Below are positions 32,756-43,828 of a stretch of 64,000 nucleotides of DNA, in pieces. The stretch covers positions 10,180,010-10,244,009 of the forward strand of contig OY986972.1 in assembly GCA_963920575.1 (NCBI GenBank), in the 5' to 3' direction. Source of the DNA: Narthecium ossifragum (lineage: Eukaryota; Streptophyta; Magnoliopsida; Dioscoreales; Nartheciaceae). A model generated the notes under the pieces. The model saw nothing but the letters and a program-made list of their open reading frames with translations. It made no database searches and was not told the origin of the DNA. Made by a program: the position numbers and the translations under genes. Each line of letters begins with the position of its first letter. Position 1 is the first letter of the stretch.

Positions 32756-34069
32756 GATCTAGGTTGCATATGCCATGAGCAAGAATTAAAGAAGCTTGAC
32801 ATATTCATAACATGATTGAATGAGTAATTTTGCGACTTGGAATTAATTAGTTGAGTTATTTTCCTTGAGATGGTAGTGACTGAATGCGTAGACAAAAGCT
32901 GGTGAGATTTTGAGCCTTTAGACTGACACATTCATTTCAGTCTCACTATTTTCTTTCATGAGAGATATTCTTCCATGGATTTGTTTCTCTAGAACTTGCT
33001 TTGATTCTATTCAAGGTCACATTGACACATGCAGACATGAACATGATTAAGGCCATCTTTATTATAAGCTATATAAGCCAAATAGCCTACCTTGCAATTA
33101 ATTTTTCCCTTTGCTAAACACCTTTGAGCTTTATTGACTTCATTGTTAACCCACATTACAAGCTTTAAACCTGAAAAAAAAAATATTTCTGTTACCAAAG
33201 CCATAAAACTAGTGGAGCATTGATCATCATTATGACATGTATGGGTGTGCAAGTTTCAAGTGTGGGGGTGTTTGGATCATGGTATGGCTATGATTGGTGA
33301 AGTGGAGTATATTTTTCATACTTAATTCGTGAGTATGTTGTTTCTGAAAAAAAAAGAAGAAGAAAAGAAAAAGAAAAGAAAAAAAGAAAGTGAAGGAGGA
33401 AATTGTTTCTCATGTTGCAAAATGTGTTTATGAATCCTCCTAATACTCCAAAAAAGAGGTATGTTGATGTATGATCTCTACAAAGGTGGAAGTTTTTGCA
33501 AAAGATTGTTCACTATTTCAGTTAAAAAGTATTCCTTTGAACAATCTCTTTGCCAAGGTCGTAATGTTATATGGTTTCAGTACTTTAAAGCCAAGTTGAA
33601 GAAGTTGCTGAACGGAGTGATTGGTTGTACATGTCTTGTTAATGCATTTTTGCTCCATTAGTTTCATTGGCTTTTGAGCTACATTCCCAAATATTTCCCA
33701 CCTTGATCCTAGACCCCATTACAACCTTTTGAAGTCCTTATGATTTGTGTTATGCATGTGATTCTAGTGATGGAGAATGAGAAGATATGCAAGCTTATGG
33801 TAGATCATTTTCATTGGAATGAATTTGAGTGAAATACATACCCTTCAAACACATGAGAGTTGAGTGTTTATTTCCGTGAGGGTCTACTTGTTTAGTATGC
33901 TCCATATTCAAGTGAAAATGCTTATTGATTAATTTTTAAGTTGTCAAAAAATATTTGTTCATGATGTGTTATGAATTGTGAAGACCTTGATTGTTCTTTG
34001 TTGATGGCGTTGCAACCTTGATATGTTGAGTAGAGTGAATTTTAGTTTTGCCCGAGGACGAGCAAAGGT
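32756..34069 (+). other. Non-coding 3' region of the gag-protease element
   Basis: No supported frame. It has a purine-rich low-complexity stretch at 33343-33391 and several polypurine-like motifs. The counterpart in the 1006-10550 element is likewise non-coding. Confidence 0.6.
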
Positions 34070-34085
34070 TAAGTGTGGGGGAATT
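34070..34085 (+). promoter_or_regulatory. Polypurine tract before 3' LTR
   Basis: Aagtgtgggggaattt lies directly before TGATGAG at 34086. Confidence 0.8.
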
Positions 34086-35545
34086 TGATGAGAATATAAA
34101 ATGTCATATTTTTCTCCCTTAATGTTTGGTCTTCTATATCTATTTTGTGCCTAAATGTACTCATTATTCTTATATTTGATTTAGGATACATTTGGAGACC
34201 TTAAGTGGAAAATGAAGCTAATTGAGCAATTCTGGACATTCTGCACAGCAGTTAGTAATTTGAACATAACTTCTTCAATACAATCTCTGATTGGGATGAT
34301 CCAGGATGCTTTGGAAAGCTAAGGAAGAGCTCTACAACGTTAATGGTTTGCGTTTTGTGAGATACCGACTCCAGAAAGACAGAAAAATCGCGGAAGTGAT
34401 CAGGTCTGAAGTTGCTGCATTTTTGGACGAGATTCGTGTATAGAAGATTCCAGATTTGATGCAAGAAGATTCCAGCTGGATACCACTTTCTTTCCCAGTT
34501 ATATTAGGACTTTATTTTCTAATAAGCTGGCCTTAATTGGTTAGATTTGCTTATTTTTAATTGAGGAGAGTGTTTAGGTTTTTGGAAAGTGGGCACATAT
34601 GGAAAAGAGGAAAGATTAGTTGGAGAGGACTCTCACGTTCCTCTATTCCACGTATCCCTCTCTCTCACTCATCTATTTCTCATATATAAGGCTGCCACTA
34701 CCTCTCACGGGGGGGGGCTCTCTCTCCTTTCTCTTTAGTTTTCCTTTTGTTTTCTTTCTTTTCTTTTGAGTTATTCATGGCCCTGCGTGGCTAAACTTTG
34801 ATACTTGGTCGAAGGAGACGGAAACCTCGGAATCAATAAAACTGTGAGATCTAATTAGTTTTTATTGTTCAATTTATGCTTGGAGTATTGAGTATTCTTC
34901 TGTGTTATTTTCATGATTGTCTTGTTTAATTACTAAGAGCGCTACTAGTTTATTATTCATTACGATCTACTGTTAGGTTGGATATCAAATCTGTAATTGT
35001 TTGATCCCTCTAATCTGCGAAGCAACTGAGATCTATTGATTTACTGCGTTTCAGAGATTAATAGATTTTAGGAAGAATATTCGACTAGATTAAATGCAAC
35101 CGCTTGTGCTTGTGTTGTTTAGCTTCATCGATCTCCCTATTCTTTAGGCTTCTACTAGATTAAACTTACAGCGCTTGTCTTAGGTTGTTTAGTAGTTAGG
35201 GTTAATTGGATCGCTTGTTTCTAATTAACTATGATTGAGGAGAGATTCGAATTTATTTCGAACGGTGAATATTCATGGTATGAATTGATAGATACTTGCA
35301 TCAATGATCAGTTGTCAGATTCTGATGGTGGATGTTGACTTAGACCAAGGTTAGTTCTTCTAATTGACTTCGCTCTTTAATTTTAATTATCTCTTAATTT
35401 CTTTTTGTTATATTCAAAACCCCTTTTTGTTCACGAAGCACAAAACTAGGCTAGGCACTCCTCGTGGGATCGACCTTTGCTCGCACTACTAAATTTGTTT
35501 TGAAGAGTACTGGATTTATTTTTTAGTGCCTGCGACAGCACATCA
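34086..35545 (+). mobile_element. 3' LTR of the gag-protease element
   Basis: 1460 bp from TGATGAGAATATAAAATG to CACATCA. A TATA-like catatataagg lies near 34681. The same LTR family occurs at 40144-41698 (minus strand), 53753-54186 (fragment) and, diverged, 61485-62790. Confidence 0.92.
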
Positions 35546-35783
35546 GTGGCATCTCATTCCTTTGGGATATATTACCTGTCTTTTGACAATTCTCACATGA
35601 CTTACAAAGAGAGTATGAATCTCGAAATTAAGAAGGCCAATAGAAACCATATTCTAACACTTTTCTTGCCGTTCTCTTAACTCCAAAGTGACCTCCACAA
35701 GCGTAAGAATGACAAAAAGTGAGTATAGAAATAATTTCATTTTCAGGAACGCACCTTCTTATTACTTGATCTGCACAATGTTT
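35546..35783 (-). pseudogene. Integrase N-terminal remnant
   Basis: Encodes the zinc-finger region up to the NEMP motif, then is cut off by the LTR end at 35545. The catalytic core is not present. Confidence 0.8.
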
Positions 35784-37529
35784 TCATAAATATGGGTCAT
35801 CCCACACATAGTATTTGACATCACTTTTGATCTTGTCTCTTTGAGCCTTAGACAAATCAGACGGTAACATATTAGTAACCGAATAATTCACAATATTTGC
35901 ATACCAAGGTAATTTCACATTTGCGGAGAACAGTTGTTCATCAGGGAATGTTTTCTGCAAACGAAGTTCATCCTCCACATGAACTAAACGACTCAGATGA
36001 TCTGCGACTCGATTTTCTGTTCCTCTTTTGTCTTTTATCTCCAAATCAAATTCACTCAAGAGAAGTATCCATCGTATTAATCTCGGCTTTGCCTCCTTCT
36101 TCGTCATTAAATAACGAAGGGCTGCTTGATCAGAATAAACAATGACTTTAGTACAAAGTAAATAAGATCGAAATTTTTCTAAAGCAAACACAACGGCTAA
36201 AAGTTCTTTTTCAGTTTTAGAATAATTTCTCTGGCCGTCATCCAAAGTCTTGGAAGTATAGTAAATTGCATGAGAAGCTCTTCCAATCTTTTGACCCAAA
36301 ATCATGCCCACTGCATAATCACTCGCATCACATATTATCTCGAAAGGAACGCTCCAGTCAGGGGGCTGAATAACTGGGGTAGAAGTCAACAATTCTTTCA
36401 GTTTATCAAATGCCTTTTTGCATGCCTCATCGAACTCAAAAACCTTGTCCTTTTGTAACAACGTGCATAGCGGTAATGCTATTTTGGAGATGTCCTTGGT
36501 GAATCTTCAGTAAAAACCTGCATGTCCAAGAAAAGAATGAACTTCCCACACACTAGTGGGATAAGGTAAAGATTGAATAACATCAACTTTAGCTTTATCA
36601 ACCTCAATTCCTTTAGATGAAACAACATGACCCAAAACTATACCTTGTTCAACCATGAAATGACATTTTTCAGAATTTAACACAAGGCTAGTTTCTATAT
36701 ATCTTTGAAGAACAAGTGTAAGGTTATGTAAATAATTATCAAAGGAGTTTCCATAAACTGTGAAATCATCCATAAAATCCTCTATGATATGTTCAATATA
36801 ATCTGAGAATATACTAACCATACACCTTTAGAAAGTAGCTGGGGCGTTGCAAAGGCCAAAGGGCATGCGACGATATGCAAAAGTTTCAAATGTGCATGTG
36901 AACGTCGTCTTTTCCTGATCTTCAGGGGCAATTGCAATCTGAAAATAACCTGAATAACCATCAAGAAAACAATAATAAGAATGACCAGCTAATCTTTCAA
37001 GCTTCTGATCAATAAAAGGTAAAGGGAAGTGGTCCTTGCGGGTTATAATATTTAATTTTCTATAATCAATAGAAACCCTCCACCCATTTTGAACACGGGT
37101 AGGAACTAACTCATCTTTTTTATTTCTCACCACGGTTATTCCTGTCTTTTTAGGAACCACTTGAACTGGACTAACCCAAGTGCTATCCGAAATAGGATAG
37201 ATCACTCCAACTTCAAGAAGTTTGAGGATCTCCGTCTTTACTACATCCATCATGGGCGGGTTTAACCTTCTTTGTGGTTGGCGGGAAGGTTTCGCTCCCT
37301 CTTCAAGCAAGATACGATGCATACATATACTTGGGCTGATTCCCTTGATGTCTGCAATTGTCCAACCAATAGCTGTCTTATGCTTCTTAAGAACCTGCAC
37401 AAGGTTTTCTTCCTGTAGTGCACTACTAAGGTTATTGGAAATAATCACTGGTAACAATCCTTCATCTCCAAGAAAAGCATATTTAAGATGATTAGGAAGA
37501 GGTTTCAGATCTGGAATGGGTGCTTGCAA
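35784..37529 (-). pseudogene. Reverse transcriptase and RNase H (broken)
   Basis: Three open segments. 37529-36828 covers the RT N-terminal part with RVSIDYRKLN and [12 protein letters not shown]. 36821-36507 covers the palm with catalytic FMDDF. 36461-35784 covers RNase H with CDASDYA, TEKE and SDQAALRYL. Breaks near 36825 and 36500-36465 are stops or shifts. The D of SDHAAL-type RNase H motifs is kept. Confidence 0.9.
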
Positions 37530-37631
37530 TACATAAGGTAATGATTTCTCATTAGAAATAGGTAATGGACTATAAGAATCGTTACCTGATTGCTGAAGTA
37601 TTGAAAAATCATTCAGTGTTGCAACAGTTTC

Positions 37632-38300
37632 CTATAAACTAGTACTCAAAGATGGCTCCTCATTTTCTTCCTCAAGAGATTTACTAATAGCCAATTCCAA
37701 TTCATCTTTGTCACTAAGTTCAAAGACTTCCTGTGATAAATAATTAATCACATCAATTGAATACACTAAACAATCATCAGCAGGATATTTCATGGCATCA
37801 TAAATATTAAACTTAACAGTTTCACCATCAAATTCCATGGTAAGTGTGCCACTATGGACATCTATCTTAGTCTTGGATGTCTTTAAGGAAGGTCTTCCCA
37901 ACAAAATAGGAGTAGTTTGATCACCATTCTCCATATCAAGCACATAAAAATCAGCAGGGAAAACTAAATCATTGACTTGCACAAGAATATCTTCAACTAC
38001 ACCTTTAGGATAGGCGTTAGATCTGTCAGCCAATTGAATCACAACACTAGTTTCATTCAAAGGCCCAAGTTTTAAAGAAGAATATATAGAATATGACATG
38101 ACATTGATAGAAGCTCCTAAATCTAACATGGCCTTCTCAAATTTGGTGTCACCAATTGTACATGGGATAGTAAACATCCCTGAATCTTTACACTTTGCAG
38201 GAATTTTTCTTTGAAGAATTGCAGAAACATTTTCACCAACTCTCACCTTCTCACATCCTTTAAGTTTCTGCTTCCTCTTAATTGTGCACAATTCTTTCAA
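37632..38300 (-). pseudogene. Aspartic protease segment
   Basis: Contains AMLDLGASINVMSYS and PILLGRPSLK. A TAA at the 38301-38321 boundary replaces the CAA of the relative at 31258 (DAIKQVP). A further stop follows the acidic end near 37630. Confidence 0.88.
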
Positions 38301-38321
38301 GAATTTAGCATAACGAGGTAC

Positions 38322-40006
38322 TTATTTAATAGCATCTAAGAGTGGAATATTTACCTCGCATCGGCGAAAAGTCTCATATAGATCTGAATTCTTCTCATAT
38401 CTTTTAGATTCAACTAAAGCTTGAGGAAAAGGAGGCACTGGTTTATAATCAGAAAGAGGTGGAAACTTACGTTTAGGTACATCGTCGTCATCGGGAAAGT
38501 CTTTGTTCGCAACAATATTTTGCTCTTTTACTTGCGATGATGATGCAGTGGCTTCCTTTGCTGAAATCTCAACTTCTTTACCATTTCTCAAAATGATCGC
38601 ACTTGCATTTTCTCTTGGATTTATTACCGTTTGAGAGGGTAATTTTCCGGAACTTTGTGCCTCAAGCTTGCTAATTGCAGTAGCCATCTGGCCCACCTGA
38701 TGTTCCAAACCTTGAATACTGGCCTTCGTCTTCTGTTGAAATTGCAAAGTATTAGTAGCAAGAGATTTAACTATATCTTCTAAAGACATACCAGAATTAA
38801 AACTTGGGTTTGGTTGTTGTCTCGGGGGGTGTGGCGGTCTATATTGTTGATATTGCTGGCCACTTGGACGGAATTGAGTTGTGGGCTGATTTACTTGTGG
38901 ATTCCTATAGTTGAGATTGGGGTGATCCCTCCATCCCGGATTATACGTGTTTGAATGTGGATCATACTTCCTTTGCGGTAGTCCAGGGAAACTACCCGCT
39001 GCATTCACTTGTTCACTGGGCTCCTCTTGAAGAGTTGGGTACATGTCGGTTGGATGTCCTGCCACCGAACAAATCTCACAAACCTTCCCTGTTTGCATGT
39101 TGCCTACAGCCAATTGACGAACAAGAGAAGTTAGACTCATAATCTGTTGTTCAAGAGATGAAACATTTACCTCATTAACATATTTTGAATAAGAATCAAG
39201 CCTAGTATTAAATTGTTAAGAATTAGCCGCCATATTTGCAATCAAGTTCCTTGCGGCTTCAGGAGTTTTATCCACCAAAGCTCCTCCACTAGCGGCATCA
39301 ATCATACACCTGTCAGTGGTTAGTAAGCCCTCATAAAAATATTGGATATGTAATTGCTCACTAATTTGATGATGGGGACAACTTGCACATAATTTCTTGA
39401 AACATTCCCAATACTCGTGTAGAGACTCCCCGTTATATTGCCTTACACCACATATCTCTTTCCAAATGTTGGCTGCCCTTGAAGCTGGAAAATATTTCTC
39501 CAAAAACAACCTCTTCATCTCGTTCCATGTGGTAATACTCCCATATGGTAAATAATAAAGCCAATCCTTAGCCGAATCCTTCAAAGAAAACGGGAAGGCT
39601 CTCAATTTGATTAGATCTTCAGTCACCCCCATGGGTTTCATACTCGTGCACACAACATGAAGCTCCTTTAAATGCTTGTGAGGATCTTCACCTGCAAGTC
39701 CATGAAAAGTGGGTAAGAGATGTATTAGTCCAGATTTTAATTCAAAAGTAGTAGCAACATTCAAAGTAGGGAATGTAATGCATAAGGGTTATTGATTCAA
39801 ATCTGGGGCTGCAAGTTCTTTCCAAGTCTGATTTCCGGCCATGACTTCCTCATCTTCTAATCCAAAATAGCTAGCAAATGGGAAATCTAGATCCAAATAG
39901 TTCTCCTTAATGTTTCTCCGAGCTTCTCTCTTTAACCTGCGTAAAGTTCTTTCTATCTCTGGAACGTACTGTAAATCACCTTGATTAAAGATCGAGCTAT
40001 ACTCAT
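38322..40006 (-). pseudogene. Gag (broken)
   Basis: Athila-type Gag from ATG 40006. A one-base deletion soon after the start shifts the frame relative to the copy at 29588. Segments at 39764-39216 (capsid, LKDSAKDWLYYL) and 39140-38322 (CCHC knuckle VCEICSVAGHPTDM, P/Q-rich region) are open, and stops separate them. Confidence 0.88.
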
Positions 40007-40120
40007 AAACAATCAAGAAGATTCCGGTAAACCGAGAAAAACAAATCAAGCAAATTCTTGTAAAATCTTTTTTTTATGAAAATAAAGATCATAATAAGCA
40101 CAAAAATCTACTAGAATCAC

Positions 40121-40138
40121 TCCCCGGCAACGGCGCCA
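40121..40138 (-). promoter_or_regulatory. Primer-binding site, tRNA-Asp
   Basis: TCCCCGGCAACGGCGCCA on the plus strand, the reverse complement of the site at 2476 and 29405. Confidence 0.9.
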
Positions 40139-40143
40139 AAATT

Positions 40144-41698
40144 TGGTGTGCTGTAGCAAGCAACCAAAAATAAAACCAATACTCTTCAAAATAAATGTAG
40201 TAGTGCGAGTACGAGTCGATCCCACGAAGAGCGTCTAATATAAGTTTTGTGCTATGTGAACAAAGATGAGGGTTTTTGAGTAGAACGAACACAATAAAGA
40301 CATAATCTAAAGCGGAGAATCGAATTGAATCAAGAGAACAAACCTTGGTCTGAGTCAACATCCACCATCGGAATCCAACAACTGATCATTGATGCAAGTA
40401 TCAATCAATCTACATCTTGAATATTCACCGTTCGAATTAAATTCGAATCTCTCTTCAATCATAGTTAATTAGAAACAAGCGATCTAATCAACCCTAACTA
40501 CTAAACAACCTAAGACAAGCGCTGTAGATTTAATCTAGAAGCAGCCTTAAGAATAGGGAGATCGATGAAGCTAAACAAAACAAGCACAAGCGGTTGCATT
40601 TAATCTAGTCGAAAATTCTTCCTAAGATCTATTAATCTCTGAAACGCAGTAAATCAATAGATCTCAGTTGTTTCGCAGATTAGAGGGATCAAACAATTAC
40701 GGATTTGATCTCCAACCTAGCAGTAGATCGCAATGAAAAATAAACTAGTAGGCCTCCTAACAATTAGAGAAGACAATCATGAATATTTAATCACATAATA
40801 ACATTCAATACTCAAGTACAAACTGAACAATAAAAATAGATTTGATCTCACAGTTTCATTGATTACGAGGTTTCAGTCTCCTCGACCAAGAATTAAGGTT
40901 TAGCCACGCAAGGCCATCAAGAACAATCCAATCCTTTCAAGAAGAAAGAAGAACCCTTGAAATATCAAATAGATAGAAAGGAGCAGCCAAAAACCTTTAA
41001 AATTCGCCCCCCCTTAATCCCTAAAAAGAACCCTATTTATAGCTCATAAGTTTCCCATCCTCGGATTAAATCTGAGCCCTTAATTATGCAAATTCGGTTA
41101 ACAAAGATCGATGTTTATGGAAAAAAGATCCATCTTTTCTTCCCAGATTTTGGCTGCGCCCCGACTCGGATCGATCTCTTTTGGAAAGAAAATCGATCCC
41201 TTTATTCCGGACTTCAGATTCAGCCTCACGGTCGATCCTCGCATCGACTCTGCGAGCGTATATTTTTAATAATGGCTGACGGTCGATACGGCAGTCGACT
41301 GTGGGTCTTTTTCATCTATGGTTGCATAAGGATCGATCTTTTATGGGAAGAAGATCGATCTCTTTTTCTCTGCATATTTCTTCTACTATTCTGCCCTGCG
41401 CTGGTTGTAGTAAAAACACTGTAACTTTCTCTAGGAAGCTCCAAATCATGAACCGTAAAATTCTCCAGAAACTAGACTTCAAGAGATTTCCAACCATATA
41501 TGACAAATTATATGGTTCTTCATCAGCAGGTACAGTTTAAGCTTTAAAGTTGATCCAAATACTCTTTGCAGCTTCTTTTCGAACTTAAGGAATTCAATTG
41601 CATCCTAAATCAAAATATAAGAATAATGAGTGTATTTAGATACCAAATAAGCACAAGAGACTAAGTATTAAGGGATAAAAATATAACATTATGCATCA
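40144..41698 (-). mobile_element. 5' LTR of the minus-strand Athila-like element
   Basis: About 1555 bp. Its U5 part matches 28693-29399. The TATA box on the minus strand is at about 41034-41041 (plus ctatttatag). Upstream of it, U3 has GATCGATC and GTCGATC motifs at 41105-41365. The outer end is within the run catcatcatca, so it is uncertain by three to six bases. Confidence 0.85.
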
Positions 41699-41920
41699 TC
41701 ATCACCAGGTTTCCCCGACCGTCCCAATTTATCGATCCGGGCTTCCCCGGCCATCCCCGTCACCGATCCAGGCTTCCTTGCCCGTCCCCATCGCCGATCC
41801 AGGCTTACCCCACCATCACCGTCGCCATCTCCAAGCCCCTCCCCAAGCTCCGTCGCAACCTCCGATCGGATGTCCGATCTCCTCCCGCGACAACCTCCCG
41901 ATCTCCTTCTACGATAGTGA
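41699..41920. repeat. C-rich imperfect tandem repeat
   Basis: Three to four diverged units around ccgatccaggcttccccg-type sequence, flanking the LTR. No gene. Confidence 0.6.
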
Positions 41921-42044
41921 TGCTTTTTTCTTTTTTTTGAATTTTGACAAGTAAATTATGTCTCCCACTTGTTACTTTTCGCAATTGGTAATCAAATTTT
42001 TCACAAATGTTTCTCAATTTATTTGACTAAATTTTGACTAAAGT

Positions 42045-42350
42045 TACTTTACACAATCTTTGTAAGTTGGAAAGTAACTTATACAATTGCAAAAAAGTGG
42101 AAAGTGACTTGTACATTTGTAACTTGTACATATGGAAAGTAACTTGTACACATGGAAAATAACTTTTACAATTGTAACTTGTATACATGGAAAGTAACTT
42201 GTACAATAGCAAAATAGTTGAAAGTAACTTGTACATGGAAAGTAACTTGTACAAAAATAACTTGTCAACATGGGAAGTAACTTGTATATTTGTAAAATAG
42301 TTGAAAGCAACTTGTACATGGAAAGTAACTTATACAAGTTACTTTCCACT
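42045..42350. repeat. Irregular repeats of ggaaagtaacttgtaca
   Basis: More than ten copies of a core ggaaagtaacttgtaca and its parts at uneven spacing. Minus-strand frames full of YKLLS-type peptides are artefacts of the repeat. Confidence 0.8.
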
Positions 42351-42560
42351 AGTTACTTTTCGTTGGTTTAATCTGGAAAGTAACTTACTTTCCATTGATT
42401 TAATCTGGAAAGTAACTTACTTTCCATTGATTTAATCTGGAAAGTAACTTACTTTCCATTGATTTAATCTGAAAAGTAACTTACTTTCCATTGATTTAAT
42501 CTGGAAAGTAACTTACTTTCCATTGGGTAGTTACTTTCCATAATTTTTGGTAGTTACTTT
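42350..42560. repeat. 32-bp tandem array with internal palindrome
   Basis: Five copies at 32-bp steps (42374, 42406, 42438, 42470, 42502). Each unit holds GGAAAGTAACTTACTTTCC, a near-perfect palindrome with a one-base centre, followed by attgatttaatct. One copy has a single change. A decayed tail of ttactttcca follows to 42560. Confidence 0.9.
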
Positions 42561-42899
42561 CCATTGGGAATACGAACAGTCACTAAGAATACAAATAGTC
42601 ACTGAGAAGTCTCCCTGTGTTGGGAATCTTGGAAGGGCATTTTAGTACTAAAAAGAGGTATTAAGGCCTAAATGCCTTAAGGAAAAGGCATCCGGAATTT
42701 TGGTCAAATATTCCCTTCTCAGAGGCCTAAATGCCAATTATCTGTAAAAATAATATCCCCCTGATTGGTGTATGGATAAATCGCCTACTATTGATTTCCA
42801 TCGGAACACCTGTTACGAAAGTACCTTCCTAAAGATGAAATATAATAGAATAAAAAATTTGAGTTAGAGTACGAAAACGAGTAGGATTAGATTCAAATC
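42561..42899. other. Unannotated spacer
   Basis: Nothing I can support; AT-rich with short palindromes. Confidence 0.4.
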
Positions 42900-43170
42900 C
42901 GATGGCAGATCCGATCGAGCAGAAAAAAATATCATTGGTGGTCGATCTGACGGCCGACCATGGGAGTGGATGATCTTGGGAAAATAAGGCGACGGTCGAT
43001 GCGATGGTCGATCAACCGATCGACCGCGGACTACGTGATTTGTTTGAGGAGGCGACGGTCAATCGTCGCATCGATCCTGATCAGTTTTTTTCGTGACAGA
43101 GGCTCACAGACGATCCAATGGTCAATGCGATGGTCAACCGTGTCGCTTGAGGGCGGCAGATGATGTACCG
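42900..43170 (+). mobile_element. LTR-like fragment with GTCGACC-type palindromes
   Basis: Sequence such as gcgacggtcgatgcgatggtcgatcaaccgatcgacc resembles, in motif and order, the U3 of the Copia-type solo LTR at 27160-27540. It ends at the target duplication taccg (43166-43170). The host continues at 50192. Confidence 0.5.
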
Positions 43171-43468
43171 TGTGAGGACCTGTCCCTCAACCCCTGTGGC
43201 TCGTTGTAGACCGCAAGGGTAATTTGGTAAATTGTGCCTTGTCGGTTTGTTTCACACCTGCGTGTGCACACACAGCCTCTGATTGATATTTGTGTTCGAT
43301 TAGATCCATTAGGGGTTTTTGACCTGTTCGGATCGATCCATCCTTGTCTTGGATCGATCCAGCATGGTGTTGGATCGATCCAGACACTGTAGTTAGTCGG
43401 TGGCTTTTTCTTTCGCGAGGACGGCCTCCGGTCGTCGCTCTCTCTTGTCAGAAGGGGAGGACTTTCCC
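43171..43468 (+). mobile_element. Outer solo chromovirus LTR, left part
   Basis: Starts TGTGAGGACCTG after taccg (43166-43170). It carries three GATCGATCC motifs and stops at ttccc (43464-43468), the site of the nested insertion. It continues at 48081. Confidence 0.9.
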
Positions 43469-43828
43469 TATGAGAACCTGCCCCTCTACCCCTATGGCTC
43501 GTTGTGAACCGCAAGGGTAATTTGGTAAATTGCCCCTTGTTGGGTTGTTTCACACCCGCATGTGCACACACTGACCTTGTATGTGTTAGTGCTTGATTAG
43601 AATGGTTAGGTGAACCCGAGATCGGAAGATCTGAGCTTGGGCTTGTATTTTAGCCCAAGTTTCCCTTTCTGGGCGAAAGAGATCGATCTGGATTGCAGAT
43701 CGATCTGGCCTTGCTAGCTAGATCGATCTGACATGCTTTGGAGATCGACCGCTTAGTGCAGAAGGTCTTTGGGCTGCTGGCGGCCCGCGAGCGATCGATC
43801 GCTCCTTGGAGCGATCGATCGGACTCCA
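43469..43828 (+). mobile_element. 5' LTR remnant of the nested chromovirus
   Basis: Matches 45730-46010 and on to the gatcgatcg motif near 45965, then diverges at about 43800-43828, where coding sequence begins (THDLELAAVV). GATCGATC motifs are at 43680-43745 and 43793-43820. Confidence 0.85.

Larger units (their letters stand above)
28693..35545 (+). mobile_element. Athila-like element with gag and protease but no RT/RNase H/INT
   Basis: Parts in order: truncated 5' LTR (28693-29399), tRNA-Asp primer site (29405-29422), gag, protease, an unidentified downstream frame, post-pol hairpin, palindrome, polypurine tract, full 3' LTR (34086-35545). The pol region is absent, so any mobility would have depended on another element. 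Gag has several stops and one frameshift. It abuts the opposite-strand element at 35546. Confidence 0.9.
35546..41698 (-). mobile_element. Decayed Athila-like element, 3' half of integrase and 3' LTR missing
   Basis: Minus-strand order from the right: 5' LTR (41698-40144), primer site (40138-40121), gag, protease, RT, RNase H and the start of integrase. It ends abruptly at 35546 in the middle of the integrase segment ISQRNEMP. Several stops and shifts break every gene. It is the closest relative of the gag-protease element next to it. Confidence 0.92.

Noticed and set aside
42027..42349. Minus-strand frames with repeated YKLLS peptides
   Set aside because: Direct translation of the ggaaagtaacttgtaca repeats.
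43738..43828. Start of the chromovirus frame within the LTR
   Set aside because: The ATG lies in LTR sequence joined by deletion to RNase H; it is a chance fusion, not a natural protein start.
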